A stretch of 64,000 nt of DNA from contig OU452219.1 in the NCBI GenBank assembly GCA_911728455.2, positions 6,880,320 through 6,944,319 of the forward strand, read 5' to 3'. Positions 1 through 40,400 of this stretch are shown here, in pieces. The position numbers and the translations under genes are program-made. The stretch is from Marthasterias glacialis. Lineage: Eukaryota; Echinodermata; Asteroidea; Forcipulatida; Asteriidae. Positions within the stretch are counted from its first letter, which is position 1. Each line of letters starts with the position of its first letter. A model generated the notes under the pieces. That model saw only the letters and a list, made by a program, of their open reading frames with translations. It was not told where the DNA came from and did no database searches.

Positions 1-570
1 CTGTGCACGCGCGCCATATGCACCAACGTGTTTGTCGGACTTTTGTTGGACTTTTGGTTGCGCAATCACGTCTGTGATTGGTCAATACAGCAAGGACCAC
101 ACGCCACACCGAGCGCGCGTTGTGTGCATTCCAGGGAAGTGTGACACATTATCTTCCTCGTGAAAACTCGAAAACTATGTATATTGCATTTTTTCGTTTT
201 CACGAAGTGAGTTTTTGTTTATAAATATATTATGTAAGTTGTTGACAATTGTTTCCCTAAACAAATAACATACAGTTACGTATCATTTAAGATTTCAGCC
301 TTCTAATAAATTCAACAATTAGGATTTTTGACCATGAAATAAAATCGAAACGAACGGCGATTTTGAAACCTCACCAACATCAATACTACACCATCCCTCC
401 CCTGTCCTTTCGAGGCACCCGTTATCCACTCCCCATGCATCCCACCGACCGTGGGCTCTTCTCTAACGAACGAGGTACATCGGTCTTGTGCGTGGTGGAC
501 CAGTGGTGGACGGGGAGCGCGGACGGGGATCCAGAAGTGCGCCACCTGTTGTCTAAACACTGTCAATTCG
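1..570. other. Upstream flank of RPS29
   Basis: I see no gene here. The first 150 bases are rich in CpG-type motifs and hold an inverted CCAAT box (GATTGGTC near 77), as in housekeeping promoters. This may belong to the RPS29 promoter or to a divergent gene outside the window. Open frames across 312-680 overlap RPS29 exon 1 in the wrong frame or strand and are not supported. Confidence 0.4.
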
Positions 571-584
571 CTCTCTTTCTCCTC
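571..584 (+). promoter_or_regulatory. 5' TOP-like pyrimidine tract of RPS29
   Basis: An uninterrupted pyrimidine run (CTCTCTTTCTCCTC) ends 12 bases before the RPS29 start codon. Ribosomal protein mRNAs typically start with such a terminal oligopyrimidine tract, which puts them under mTOR/LARP1 translational control. The exact transcription start cannot be read from sequence; a start within this tract is inference. Confidence 0.6.
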
Positions 585-596
585 GTGGCCGCCATC

Positions 597-3533
597 ATGG
601 GATTTCAGAACATTTGGCACTCGCACCCAAGGAAGTACGGGCCTGGCTCCAGGAGTTGGTAAGACATTTAATTCATGCATTATTCAATAACTTAAATATC
701 AAAGCAAATCATAGGTATGAAAATATATTGATAAATTGTGTATTTACATGAAAATAAATGTGTTTTCTGTTGAGGTCGACTCGGGCCAATTGACATGAGT
801 CGAGTATGGCAGATTGGCACACCGCGAAGACTAGCCCCATAAATAGTGCCAGGCAATACGCTGGACTACCTCCACTTCTTGGTGCTACGAACGCAATCGT
901 CAGACATCAACTTTCGAATCGAAACTTACACTTTTTGGCCAAATTTTTTTTTATCGATGATCTGTTTATCATTGCGCCAGAGTCTCAAGAAAGATATAGA
1001 TCCGAGATGACTTATTTTGGTGGAATTTTATGACAGATTTTGGTGCTGACACAGGACAGACGCATTTCAACATCGACATCATCGAAGCGTATTACTATTG
1101 GAACTATTATGGGGCTACGCGAAGACATGCTGAGTGTGTACAGTGATATGGATGAGTGATACTGATAGATTATACATTTTGTTCGCTACAGGAATAGCTG
1201 ACAATTGATGACAATAAGTTGACGACAACATGTTTGAAATGCACATAAAAACAACAGTTAATGATAACTTAAACCTTATTAAATATGATATGTGTGAAAC
1301 TGAAAGACTAAGTAAAAAGTAGACACAGTAATCCATACAGTACTACCCACTGTACTGATTACTACTAGAGTACTACTTTTTTAGTAGACCCAGGGAAGCT
1401 GTACTCATACTTTGAGATTTCTTCATTTTGTCGGTCGTACTAGCGCCCCAGTAAGTGAGTAAGGTATATGTATTTTCACTTTGACAGGTTAAGACAAAGC
1501 GGATTTAAAATGAATCTGTGATTCCCTGTTCAAAAAATTGCAAAAATTACGGTAAAGACTTAACATAATTGCTGGAAAAACGCCTGCTGGCTTCTCAATA
1601 TATCAAAGATGAAATAAAAGGCATTTAATTGTACTCGCGATCATTTTCGGTCCTCCAAATCGATGATTTTTTAGCCCACTAAAAATGTTGCTGTTACAAT
1701 CTCCATTTTACTACTAATGTAATAATAGTCACGTGATACTCAACAACTATTTCCTTATGTGTATTAACGCTGCGAGGGTTGCGTGTTCGCTGATGCCCTG
1801 AATTGCATATTGATTTGCGCAGTCAATGCAGGGTACCAGCTGTGTAGTGTTGGCTGCAAGACACGATGAAAGACACGTTCCTCGATCCTCTGTGTAGCCA
1901 TTGTGCTGGGGTAGTTGACTCGCAATCCTGGCAGCATTAATACGACTTTTTACACTTAAGGAAACAGTCGTTGATGTAACGTGATATAGTTGTAAAATGC
2001 AGATTGTAACTGCTGCATTTTTAGTGGGCCTAAAAAATCATAAATTTGGAGGACAGAAAATTTGTGCTTATGGCACCAGCGGAAATTTGCACATATGTCA
2101 TCCTATTGTGCGCTTAAGCACTGTATAGGGATATCTTGAGAAGCCACAGCAGCAGGTGATTTTCCAGCTATTTGTTGTGTCTTTGTCAGTATTTGGAAAA
2201 CAAATTATGTTGAAAAATCATAGCATGTCACCAATACACAACCAAAACATGTATACTTCTCTGGGGCACTAGTACGACCGTCCAAGTCAAAATAAAAAAG
2301 TAAGTTAGCCACCTTTAACTATTTTCCCAACTTGTTCCTGTTTGCTGGCTGGCTCTAAAAATATGTTCATGGATACATGTCGGCCGGATTGGAGCTAATT
2401 TGAATAAGTAAGACTCTTTTTTACACATGCTGTCGTCATTCGTCGGCTATTAGTGTGACCCACACATTTTGTCAATTGTGTTACGGCGCAGAACCGCCCA
2501 ATGTATGTGTTTAGGATTGTAGGTAGGATCTTGCCCTATACTTGGCAAGAACGTAACGCACAAGTATCAAATCAAAAGATAAAGATAACAAAATTACAAC
2601 ACTGTTCAAATTGTTTTCATACGGTTCAACCGTTGGATGGATGGCCTTTCATTAAAATGAGTAATGAGCAGAGGACATTCTGTTTTGTGTTTCTTTTAAC
2701 AGCCGTGTATGTGGCAACCGTCACGGTCTTATCAGGAAGTATGGCCTGAATATCTGCAGACAGTGTTTCCGCATGTATGCTAAGGACATTGGGTTTCAAA
2801 AGGTAAATGTCAATTTAAATTTGTTAAATATATTAATCACAAAGTTTAGTTTTTCAGTGATTATCCTGATTTTGTAGTTTTCCATGGCTCACCCTTAACA
2901 CTAGCCCGGCATACATTGTCTAGTAAAAACTGCTATGGGCTAGTAAACACCACTTCTCAACTTGCCCTGTGGGCTACTAAAATCTGTGCAACTTGTTTAT
3001 AATGCTCATACTTCTTCCTTTTCAGATGTGAATAATACATTTTAGAAATGTGTTAACTTATTTTTGAGTGTGTGAGTGTAACTTCATTGGACAGTTAAAC
3101 TGGTTGTGTACGCTACCATTAGTATCAGAAAGATTTATGACATTTATGATAATACATTTAAAATTTGGGCAACGAAAAATTCCTGGGGGCCAAGTAAAAT
3201 GCACAGTTTACTAGGCCTTTGGGCTACTTTACAAAAAGCTTAAGCACAAGGCATGTTTTCCTTTTTGAACTCATTATTAACCTAGTCTCATTAGTAAGAA
3301 AGAGGCATTTATCTTGTAGTGAAACTGTTTTAGATTAATTTTTTTTTCGAGGTGATCTCGATGTCTGATGCCCTCGTCTTGGACGTGGTGCCCTTTCAAA
3401 AGTTTCCCATTGACTTTAAGCTTTTTTAATGGAAGTGTTTTTTCGCAAAATGAAAATGGCCTTGCCCTGTCAAAGATGAAATTCCAGGTTTGGTAGTTAA
3501 TGTCCTTCAACCGTTTCTTTTCAGATGGACTAA
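597..3533 (+). CDS. Ribosomal protein S29 (uS14), three coding exons
   Basis: The product is the small zinc-binding protein uS14 of the 40S subunit head. Coding exons are 597-658, 2703-2802 and 3525-3533, with GT-AG introns, giving 171 nt and 56 residues, the same length as human RPS29. The protein starts [20 protein letters not shown]. Exon 2 supplies the zinc ligands in the pattern C-x2-C ... C-x2-C (CRVC and CRQC). Exon 3 adds only Met-Asp and the stop. The start ATG sits in a strong context (GCCATCATGG) behind a pyrimidine tract. The first intron (about 2.0 kb) holds a large inverted repeat; the second is about 0.7 kb. Nothing is missing, so I regard it as a functional gene rather than a processed pseudogene. 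Confidence 0.97.
1431..2290. repeat. 0.86-kb foldback element in RPS29 intron 1
   Basis: The two ends are inverted copies: GGTCGTACTAGCGCCCCAG on the left matches the complement of the right end near 2262-2282. Further in, the segment around 1650-1690 (GGTCCTCCAAATC then TTTTTAGCCCACTAAAAATG) is the inverse of 2020-2060. The arms are diverged by indels, so this is an old non-autonomous DNA-transposon-like element. No transposase frame is visible. Confidence 0.65.
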
Positions 3534-3806
3534 AAATCATCAAAAATGGGCAGCTGGTCTTTTATGTGTCCCTCCTTCATCAAGTCAGATCTGTTAATCA
3601 ACAACAGTCAGAAGATCATGGAACTTGGACTTCAGAAACCAAGCTTGGAGAGCCAAGCTGTGGGTACCACTTGGCGCATTTTCTGCATAGTCAGTGTGAA
3701 CATCAACCATACAGCTATGGAGGGAACCAGTGACAGATAACATCATGAGTTCAACTTGTAATGCTTCTTCAAAGACTGAAACTTCTTCATGATGTTATAA
3801 CATCAA

Positions 3807-3812
3807 AATAAA
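3807..3812 (+). terminator. Poly(A) signal of RPS29
   Basis: AATAAA lies 274 bases after the RPS29 stop codon. It is the first canonical signal downstream and gives a plausible short 3' UTR. Confidence 0.7.
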
Positions 3813-4043
3813 TAGAAATTGCAATTTGGTAATTAAGCTCTCGGATTCAAAAATAAAAAAGTCCAGATCTGCCAGAAATTTAGTGTGTGGTTTGTCCCCT
3901 TCTTAAACAGAGTTTGTGTACTTTTAACAGATTTTGAGCTGAACCAACATATAAATTTGTCAACAGTTTTCCTAAATCGATTTAAAGAATCCTGTTTTAA
4001 GCATAGCTGATGCTTAAGGAATTACTGCTTAGGGTAGCAATAT

Positions 4044-4460
4044 CAGGGAACGGGTTCGATTTTACAACAGCCAAGATTGATCGTAAGATGTGTATCAATC
4101 AAACATTATAGCGCGCCAATGGCGCAAGACTCGGGCTGAAATGTGAAATCCCACTGGACGCCATTTCAGCAAGTGACTCTTTTGATACAACAATAGATCA
4201 GTGCAGATTATTGCAGACAATGACCACTGCTATCAATGGTGTAACAAAACATTCACTTGCTGAAATGGCGCCCATGCGTATTTCATGTTACAAGAAGAGA
4301 TAAGAGCTCCATTTCCCCATATTGGGCCTTCAGTCTTTGTTGCTCAATAGTCTTTGGTATCAATCTTGATGCTAAACAAAGTGTGATGTCACTACCATAA
4401 CTATGGCAATATTGACAAACTTGTCTTAAAACGAATCTTGTGCTTCTTGACATTGATCGC
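4044..4460. repeat. MITE interrupted by a second MITE
   Basis: The outer element starts GGTTCGATTTTACAACAG and continues into AAGATTGAT. It resumes after 4360 with CAATCTTGATGCTAAACAAAGTGTG. An intact relative lies at 24390-24545. The inserted stretch carries its own inverted repeat, GCCATTTCAGCAAGTGA near 4162 against its complement near 4254-4270. Confidence 0.55.
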
Positions 4461-4571
4461 TGGACCTAATTATGGATTTGTACTGTGATTTAATTTAGAT
4501 TGATGGAAAATCCTGGGTTCCCCTTCAAGCTTGCATTTGTGCAGCAGTAGTCGTAAAAATTCAATCTAATG

Positions 4572-4809
4572 CTAAATATTGGTAGGGTCCACTTCAAGTG
4601 TGGCTGGTTTGGGAACTAGTGTTTCAGGAAATAAGAGGTCGGCATAGTTATAGTCCAAATACATGTAGAGGGCTTGTAGATCGGGAGTAAAGGGGTATTG
4701 TTTGAAGATTCCTAGTACTTGTTCCCAAGCGTCATATGCCTGCGGAACACACTCCCAGACTGGCACTTGTGCACCAGATGGTTTGACTATCCTCGAAGAG
4801 TTTATCTTC
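4572..4809 (-). CDS. Unidentified terminal coding-like exon
   Basis: On the minus strand a good splice acceptor (CCCTCTTGCAG) is followed by an open frame of about 78 codons, KINSSRIVKPSGAQVPVWEC onward, ending EVDPTNI and TAG. The composition looks like real protein (several W, Y, P and hydrophobic runs) and not like translated repeat. ATTAAA about 80 bases downstream could be a poly(A) signal. I do not recognise the family. I found no convincing upstream exon between 4810 and 6500, so it could be a terminal exon of a small gene, a decayed gene remnant or part of a mobile element. Confidence 0.35.
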
Positions 4810-5010
4810 TGCAAGAGGGATGTACTTCCACCGGAAGAAGAACAAGAAATTCAAGTTGCTTTCATTGTCGAACACTGCTTCGGAAGAAATATAACCTTTT
4901 GAAAATAACTATGTTGGGAAGAATTTGAAGCACCTACAGCAAGGAACAGCTTCAACTACCATCATTCTGCAATGTGAACATTTTCTGCTGTGCTGAAGTT
5001 TTCTGCCGCT

Positions 5011-5105
5011 CCCCCACCTGCCCCCAATCCCAACCTCACCTGCCCCCAATCCCAACCTCAGCTGCCCCCAATCCCAACTCCACCTGCCCCTAACCCCCAC
5101 CCTCT
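5011..5105. repeat. C-rich minisatellite
   Basis: About four copies of a unit near 22 bases, resembling CCCCCAATCCCAACCTCACC, with small variations. The open frame across it on the other strand is a by-product. Confidence 0.8.
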
Positions 5106-5287
5106 CCTGCAGGAATTGTGCTTTATATTGGATTGCACGAGTATCTCTGAAAGGTGATCACATTGGGGAAGTTCATCTTCAAAGGTTATACGGTCAAAAG
5201 GGTTATTCGGTCAATTTCTACCTCGGAAGAGACTGTAATCGAAAGAAGGGATATTTGGATTTGTAGTAACTGAGTTTTATGATGGTA

Positions 5288-5475
5288 GATTTATTGACCC
5301 CCTGCACCAATGTCACACGGGACTACTGTCTGGTATGCTCACCATTTTGAAAGTCGAATTGCACATACAAATGTAGTAAGCGTGTAAACACATCTCCTAA
5401 AATGCGCACTACACTGTGTAACAAACAGGACATTGACTCCATGATGATGACGTCATGGTGAATTGGGTCAATAGT
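5288..5475. repeat. TTGACCC-ended foldback repeat (family Q)
   Basis: It begins TTGACCCCCTGCACCAATGT and ends with GACGTCATGGTGAATTGGGT before TCAATAG, so the ends are inverted copies. Relatives with the same internal segments (AAAATGCGCACTACACT, GACTCCAAAATGG) lie near 15764-15968, 18755-18962, 27090-27230 and 50605-50788. It is probably a MITE. Confidence 0.7.
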
Positions 5476-6559
5476 GATGGATTTAACACTTACAATATAC
5501 TGAGCCATTACTTGTCTGGATCTTGAAACACATGGTAAGAAAACACATGAAGAAAGAAACTTGACATGAATCTACATTGGATGACACATGGCTCTACAAG
5601 AACAGTAGTACTCTTAAAAACTCACAAATCATGTCTACATCTGAATGGGCCAAGCTATAACATGTGTAAGATAAAGTGACTTGAACCGATGACTCCTATA
5701 CAATGATAACAGGATTGCAAACAACTGGTAATGGCTAGTCCATGCTCTGTGCATAGGACCTGTCGTCAAGATGTGTAAAAACATATTATATTATCCTATT
5801 CCTGCACTGAACTACACTTCAAGGTCGTCGCTGCAGCCAACGACCAAAGCTTGTAGCCAGAGTCAGGTACAGCCTTGTGTGATAAGACTGCCAAAGTGCC
5901 AACCCATCTGTGATCAAATCTTGTCTGTGGTCCAGTGATAAAAACAAAAATTATTGGCCATGGTTAAGTCAGTGAATCTATTTTGAAGTTAAAACCTTTC
6001 TTTGATAGGTTGGGATATGAGCTGATGTAAGGAGATCTGTCGTGTCACTCTTGGCAAGGAATTATAAGGTGGGGATACAATATCTTAAAGGAATTTGCAT
6101 TATGTACTGTCCAACCTTGGAGGTAGAAATGGTCCAACCAACACAAGTACATGTGCAAAGTTTGTCTGATTTTCTATTATAGGACATATTTTTTTGTTTG
6201 TTTTGCGCTAACAGTCTCCATATGATATGAAATCGTGAGGGGGGGGGGGGGGGGTTTAAAAATCTGATGCAATATTGGAATCTCAAATGTAACGTATGCA
6301 ACCACATGCAATATACATTTTCCTCGAATCATATTGGTATCTTGTCCAGTTGCTACAAAACACATACAAAAAATTGTCCGGAGACCATCGAAAAGTGTTG
6401 GCTTTAGAGGGCGCCCTTCCATCTACAACTTGACAGCCTGCAAGCTATTTAATTTAGGTAGGGCTGATTGCAACTCTGGGACCTTGGGAGTGCTAATTAG
6501 TGTACTCTCTGTACCGTGAACGGTGAATCCTTTGGAGACGAAGAAAAGCTGAGACGGCG

Positions 6560-35072
<28,513 letters not shown>

Positions 35073-35206
35073 GTGAGAACACTTATCCCGAGTCCACCCT
35101 TGTCACAAAGCAAAACACAAAGCAACCAGTCTCACCAGAGCAAAAGGCCCACACTGAAGTTGCGTTTTTTTACCCGAGATTTTTTCTCTCTCTCCGAGTA
35201 GAAGCC

Positions 35207-35212
35207 AATAAA
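35207..35212 (+). terminator. Poly(A) signal of EPRS1
   Basis: AATAAA lies 135 bases after the EPRS1 stop codon, within a plain AT-rich 3' UTR. Confidence 0.7.
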
Positions 35213-36099
35213 GTAGATTTATAATTGAATATTGTTTACGAGTCTAAACATATAGAATTTATTTTATTTTCTTTGCTAGTTAAGTAACGCTTCCTTAAAA
35301 GGATATGCTCAACATTGGTAAGAATGAAAATGTAAATGTTCACAGATATGCCGGACATAACTTACATGGTATAAAGATGTTCATGGTGGAAAACTCATGG
35401 AAAACATTGTTGCTTGAAATGCTGTAATTTTGAGAAACGAGTAAAACTATTAGTTTTGATCTCGCGAGTCAAAAACCCGATATTTGAAATCATCGAAAAC
35501 ATATAAGGGGGTTTTCCCCTACTATTTTCTTGTGACTGGGATGACCGAAGATTGAGTTTAAACTTTCTCAGGTTTGTTATTTCATGTTCATGTACATGTT
35601 GGGTCACACAAAGTGCGGATACTGGTCTTTGACACTCACCAATGTTGTCCACCTCCCTTTAAAAATGTATTCCTATTTTTCATTTCTTCAAAGCTTTATC
35701 CCAATAGTCAAAACATTTTGACTATGAATAATTTGGCTGCTTTACCTTAATTGTTGATGATTATTTAGTCTCCTGATGACGGACAGAGTATACTGTCCCA
35801 AACGTTGAGTCAACTTGTTCTTTTCGGAACCACATATTATCAAAATAGATTTAAGCCACAATGTGTCTCTGCAAATCCTTACTTATTATTTAGTAAGAAA
35901 AATCACAAACCTATTCTCTGACTTGTTGCATTTGCAATCGTTTGTCGTTTCACTGGTTTTATATTATGTATAAACATATACATTCAAAATATTATTTTTT
36001 TCCCCCGTTGTATTAATTTATTTTAACTTTTTGTATACAATGTCTACTGAAAACTGTACCTGAAATGTGTAATCCCACTTGATGGTATGGTATTGTCTT

Positions 36100-36265
36100 T
36101 GGACAAATAATGACTGCTTCGAGTGCTATGGCTAAAACTATGACTCCAGAGGTGAACCCTGCAGAGTTGTATTTTCCTGAGGAGAAGCCGAGGGGAAAGT
36201 AGACTGTGCCAGGGATCACCTCGTGAGTCGTAGTTTTAACCATAGCACCAGTAAAAGCAGTCAAT
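36100..36265. repeat. Foldback MITE with GTGCTATGG ends
   Basis: TGACTGCTTCGAGTGCTATGG then CTAAAACTATGACTC at the left mirrors GAGTCGTAGTTTTAACCATA then GCACCAGTAAAAGCAGTCA at the right. Confidence 0.8.
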
Positions 36266-37350
36266 ATTTGTTTTATAACATCCCATACTTAATCGTGCCT
36301 AGACATCTAGGTACCAAGAAACTTCTGTTGCTATGGGTGTAGTATATTGGTTGCTACGGGTATAGCACGTTGTGTTAGCCTAGTAAAAATATGACACATC
36401 ACGTGACGCGCTCTAAACCAATCAAAAGGCAGAATCTTTTCCAGCAAGATGACTAACCATTACATTTTGAAACTAGTCAACTGCAAAGAGGTGTGTGGTG
36501 ACAGGACTGTGCACACAACTACATGTGTGCTTGGAGCTTGCTATCATTATTAGGCTGGCATGGTTTATTTATCATTCAAAACTACAGTGCATGATACAGA
36601 ATGGTCAGACAGTTGGCGGGTTGACGCTGTACTGTGTGGGTGCATTTATCACATGGTATCATATTGCAGGCTGGCATGGTTTATTTATCGTTCAAAACCA
36701 CAGTAAATGATACCAACAGGCAGGCAACTTTTCACCTGATGAGCTGATTTCCTCTTTTTGTCTTTAACAATAGTGTCACTGAAATCTGAAAAACACTGTT
36801 CAGAGTTAAGTGGGGTTGGTCATGTCCTCTGTTTGCAATAACAAAGTCAAGTCGCATGTCTAAATTGAATGGTCAGACAGTAGGAGGGTTAATTAACTCT
36901 CTTTTTCCTATATTTCACACACTGAAGGTCAACTATGAGTTTATTAAAGAGAGATAGCCCCAAGTTAATGTCAGAGGCATGCATAGATTACTTTTTGACT
37001 TTATATTTTTACACAAACTGTTTTTCAAACATCAGTTAAATTGTTTAAGAATTTCAATCATGCTGAATCTATGATTAAGAATTGAAATAAAACCAGCGGA
37101 TTTGTTGACGGAGCCATCAATGCGTGTGCAAAATTGAAATGAAATGAAATGCAGTGGTTTGTATTGATTTTAGTTTGCACGATAATCAACCTCATTGTTG
37201 TAAATGTTGGTATCTATAATTATTACAAATACTAAGAAAAATGCTTCCCAAAATATAATTTGCCTAGTAACAAATGTGAGATGGCATCACGATGTAGTCG
37301 CATTCCTTCAGGTTACGGTTACATGGATGTGAACTCTATAGATTCGATTG

Positions 37351-37356
37351 TTTATT
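37351..37356 (-). terminator. Poly(A) signal of OST-alpha A
   Basis: The minus strand reads AATAAA 113 bases after the stop codon of the gene ending at 37470. Confidence 0.6.
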
Positions 37357-37469
37357 TTTGCGAATGTGAAGCAACAAGACAAAATGACTGCTGTTCAATT
37401 ATCACCCCATAATGATACCACTGCAACACGACGTTGTCCTGGTAATTGTGACTGCTTCTCGACAACATT

Positions 37470-40400
37470 TTACACCGTAATGACGCTGCCATAAGAAATG
37501 TTACTCTTGTTGCTGTCGCTGCTGCTCCGTAATCTACCCGTCATTAGTGGAGAGTTGTCGTTCACATCCCCGGGTGCTTCTGCCAGTGATATGGCCGAGT
37601 AGGACTCGGACCTCTTCAGCTGATGTGGGATGTAAAGCACGTTCCCTTTGAGCGTGCGCATATACTTGATGCAGATTGGCTGGAAGACGAGGCTCCATAT
37701 TATGACAAGAAAACAGTTCCATACTGTGATTGGGTGAAAAAGTAAAATGTAACAACATCAAATTGAGAGACAAGAGAAACTGTTCACGCCAGCGAGTATG
37801 GTTTTGATTTTAGGTGAAAATAAGCAAGTTAGTGCTCCAAGTAGTCTCACTTACTTCAACAAAAGCTGATTATTGTATATTATAAACGGTTCTTGTATAG
37901 AAATGATATTTCAACCCAATTTTAAAAAGAAACAAACGGCTGAAACTCCAACCAGCTTCTCTATCTTCACAAGAGATGCTACTTTCTGCATTGTGAACAC
38001 AAATGATTGTTTTGCTAAATAAAGGTAGACTTACCGTCAACACGTGATTTATAAGGAAACGGGTGTCCACACTCGATGACGGCCATGGCGAAGGCAATGA
38101 AAGCATTCTGAAGGTTGGTCATAAGGAGAGCGAATTGAACTACCAGATACTTGGGCACGGTGCTGTAATGCATGGCCTTAAGGCGTGGTTTGGTTGCATT
38201 GTGAAGTGTACTAATGACTTGCATTGCTGTCAGCGTACTCACTATTGTTAATAGAATAATCCACAGACTTGGCATGGTATAGTCCTGAAAAAAAAGTCAA
38301 CAAGAAACTTTGTTGGTAATCTTGAATTTACAAGCGATTTTCAATGATGATACTTGAATTTCATCCCCAGTTAGGCATAATTATTCTTGTGGATGTGGTG
38401 GCTTTTAGGATGGTTGGTTTACCTCGAAGCAGTTTGCTCTGTCGTTGTTACGAGTTGTGGCGTTGTTACGAGTTGTGACAGTTTCGGTTTTTGGGGGTAA
38501 GCGGGGGGAAAAGACATGGTCTATACAGCTAATTTAGGGGGGGGGGGGCTTTTGATGTATCAAACCATTCATTGTGTGCACTTTTCGACCTCATGGAGGG
38601 GGTGGGGCGGGGGCAAGTGCTCCAATCAGGGGGTTCCCGTCCCTGTGCCTCCAACTTCACACCAGCTGGTTTTGCCACACTGTATAGAAGACTGGTATAA
38701 GTCCAACGGTCGAATTTTAGCGAACGACCACGTGGTTGGCTCCTTAACTAAATTGCCTCTTCGTTTGTTTGTTTGTTTTTTTGTTTGTGGCAAAAGACGA
38801 AATACCTTAAACAGTTTCAAAGTGAGACTATTGCCATTTCTACTACATTTCACCGATTAAGGCTGCATATTTATTAATAAGCACACTTTGCAGGAGACTT
38901 ACCAGCGCGTTGTCGTTAGGAAACGTCCCATCGATGATGAACATCTGTGACAATAACAGCAAGAATGGTCGGATGAGCGCAATCTGCATTACCAATACCT
39001 CCAATCTTCCGAAATGCTTCCTGAAATGCAACATTCAATCACAGTATAAACTAGAACAATGAAATGAAACAAGTTGTAAACAAACAATTAATAATGGACA
39101 ACTTTCCCTTTTTTTCATGATTCAAAAAGAAGTATTTTTTTCATTGGTTTATTATAGTTAAACAACGGTGTTTTATATTTGTAACAGTTTATGCAGCGCA
39201 GTCCTGAGTCGCCTCTATTGCTCAATTAAAATAAATAGCTCAACCGACGTTTGAACTCCAAGTTGCTAAAACAGCAAAATATGCTTTACAAGCATGCCAT
39301 AATATAGTTGGCCTACATTTGGGTACTGAGCATATTATTCTAAAAATATTACCGAAAAATAGTAATTTTTGTAAAATCATTTAAACTATTTGTGATAGTT
39401 CTAGGGTTTTGAATGTTTTATTAAAAAGGGCAAATTTGTGTCAATCCAGTTGAGTATTTTGGTACATTCAAGGCCGCCCATACAAAATGGTGGTCAGTGT
39501 CTGTAAACAAAAGAAAGGTCTAGAGAAGTTTAATCTTTCGAAATCAAAAGGTTTTCCGTTTCTGTAATAATATTGCTTTATTTATATAAATAGCGAAGGC
39601 AATGAAAGCATTCTGAAGGTTGGTCATAAGGAGAGCGAATCGAACTACCAGATACTTGGGCACGGTGCTGTAATGCATGGCCTTAAGGTCTAGAGAAGTT
39701 TAATCTTTCGAAAACAAAAGGTTTTCCGTTTCTGTAATAAGATTGCTTTATTTATATCAAATCTTACTTCTTGAGGACGTGTGTATAAACTCTCTCCGGG
39801 CAGCAGCAGCAACAGCAGCAACATGGCGGCCGATTGTACCTTACCGGGAAGTCTTTCATCTTCCCAATCATCGCATCTTCACCTCCGAAATAATCCACTA
39901 TCAGGTTCAGATAGTGATAAATTGTGGGAAATAAAAACCTGTCAACAAACCACAAGAAGATCACACTTAAGACTCTTCAAGTCGTGGTGTTTGATCTTTG
40001 ATTCAAGTAAAACGTTCACTGAGCTCCCTGTTCAAGGAATACTTACAAATTGGCAGCGGCATTTGAAAGAAGAGCGGCTTTTGGTATGTATAAACCAAAC
40101 AATGACACTATACAGAAGACCTGCGGAACAAACAAAAGCAGATGTACATGTTACAATGGTTACAGTGCATTAATAATTACAATAATACCGTTGTCTTGTA
40201 TAGCGCACGTATCTACCAACAATTAGGTACTCAAGGTGCCTATTATTATTTTCAAGACAGGCTTTTGAATTATGAGACACATTTATGCAGTACCTTATGA
40301 GGGTTTACAAGGTGCTGCGGCGCATTCAGCAGCCACAGCCAGAAACACCGGGGCAAACCTATTCTTTTAGCGATAAATGTCACTGGGATCTTTTACACAA

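Larger units (their letters stand above)
3813..6559. other. Repeat-rich interval between RPS29 and EPRS1
   Basis: This 2.7-kb stretch holds a nested MITE pair (about 4044-4460), an unidentified minus-strand coding-like exon (4572-4809), a C-rich minisatellite (5011-5105), a foldback repeat (5288-5475) and a poly-G run (6238-6254). The last 200 bases must contain the EPRS1 promoter; I see no TATA box there. Confidence 0.6.
35213..37469. other. Convergent intergenic interval, EPRS1 to OST-alpha A
   Basis: No gene is seen. It holds a repeat at 35300-35480 related to 12360-12490 and (inverted) 60330-60462. It also has a foldback MITE at 36100-36265 and three partial units of the 120-bp repeat (36543-36900). 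Confidence 0.6.

Noticed and set aside
312..690. Overlapping open frames of 79-122 codons around RPS29 exon 1
   Set aside because: They overlap the real exon in other frames or on the other strand and resemble no family.
806..1033. 75-codon frame inside RPS29 intron 1
   Set aside because: No recognisable domain, no splice context, and it lies in an intron of a gene with complete exons.
4909..5100. Gly/Trp-rich protein on the minus strand
   Set aside because: It is generated by the C-rich minisatellite.
5800..5960. Minus-strand frame as an upstream exon of the orphan exon at 4572-4809
   Set aside because: The frame resembles a dispersed repeat (compare 53310-53370), and no donor in a compatible phase is evident.
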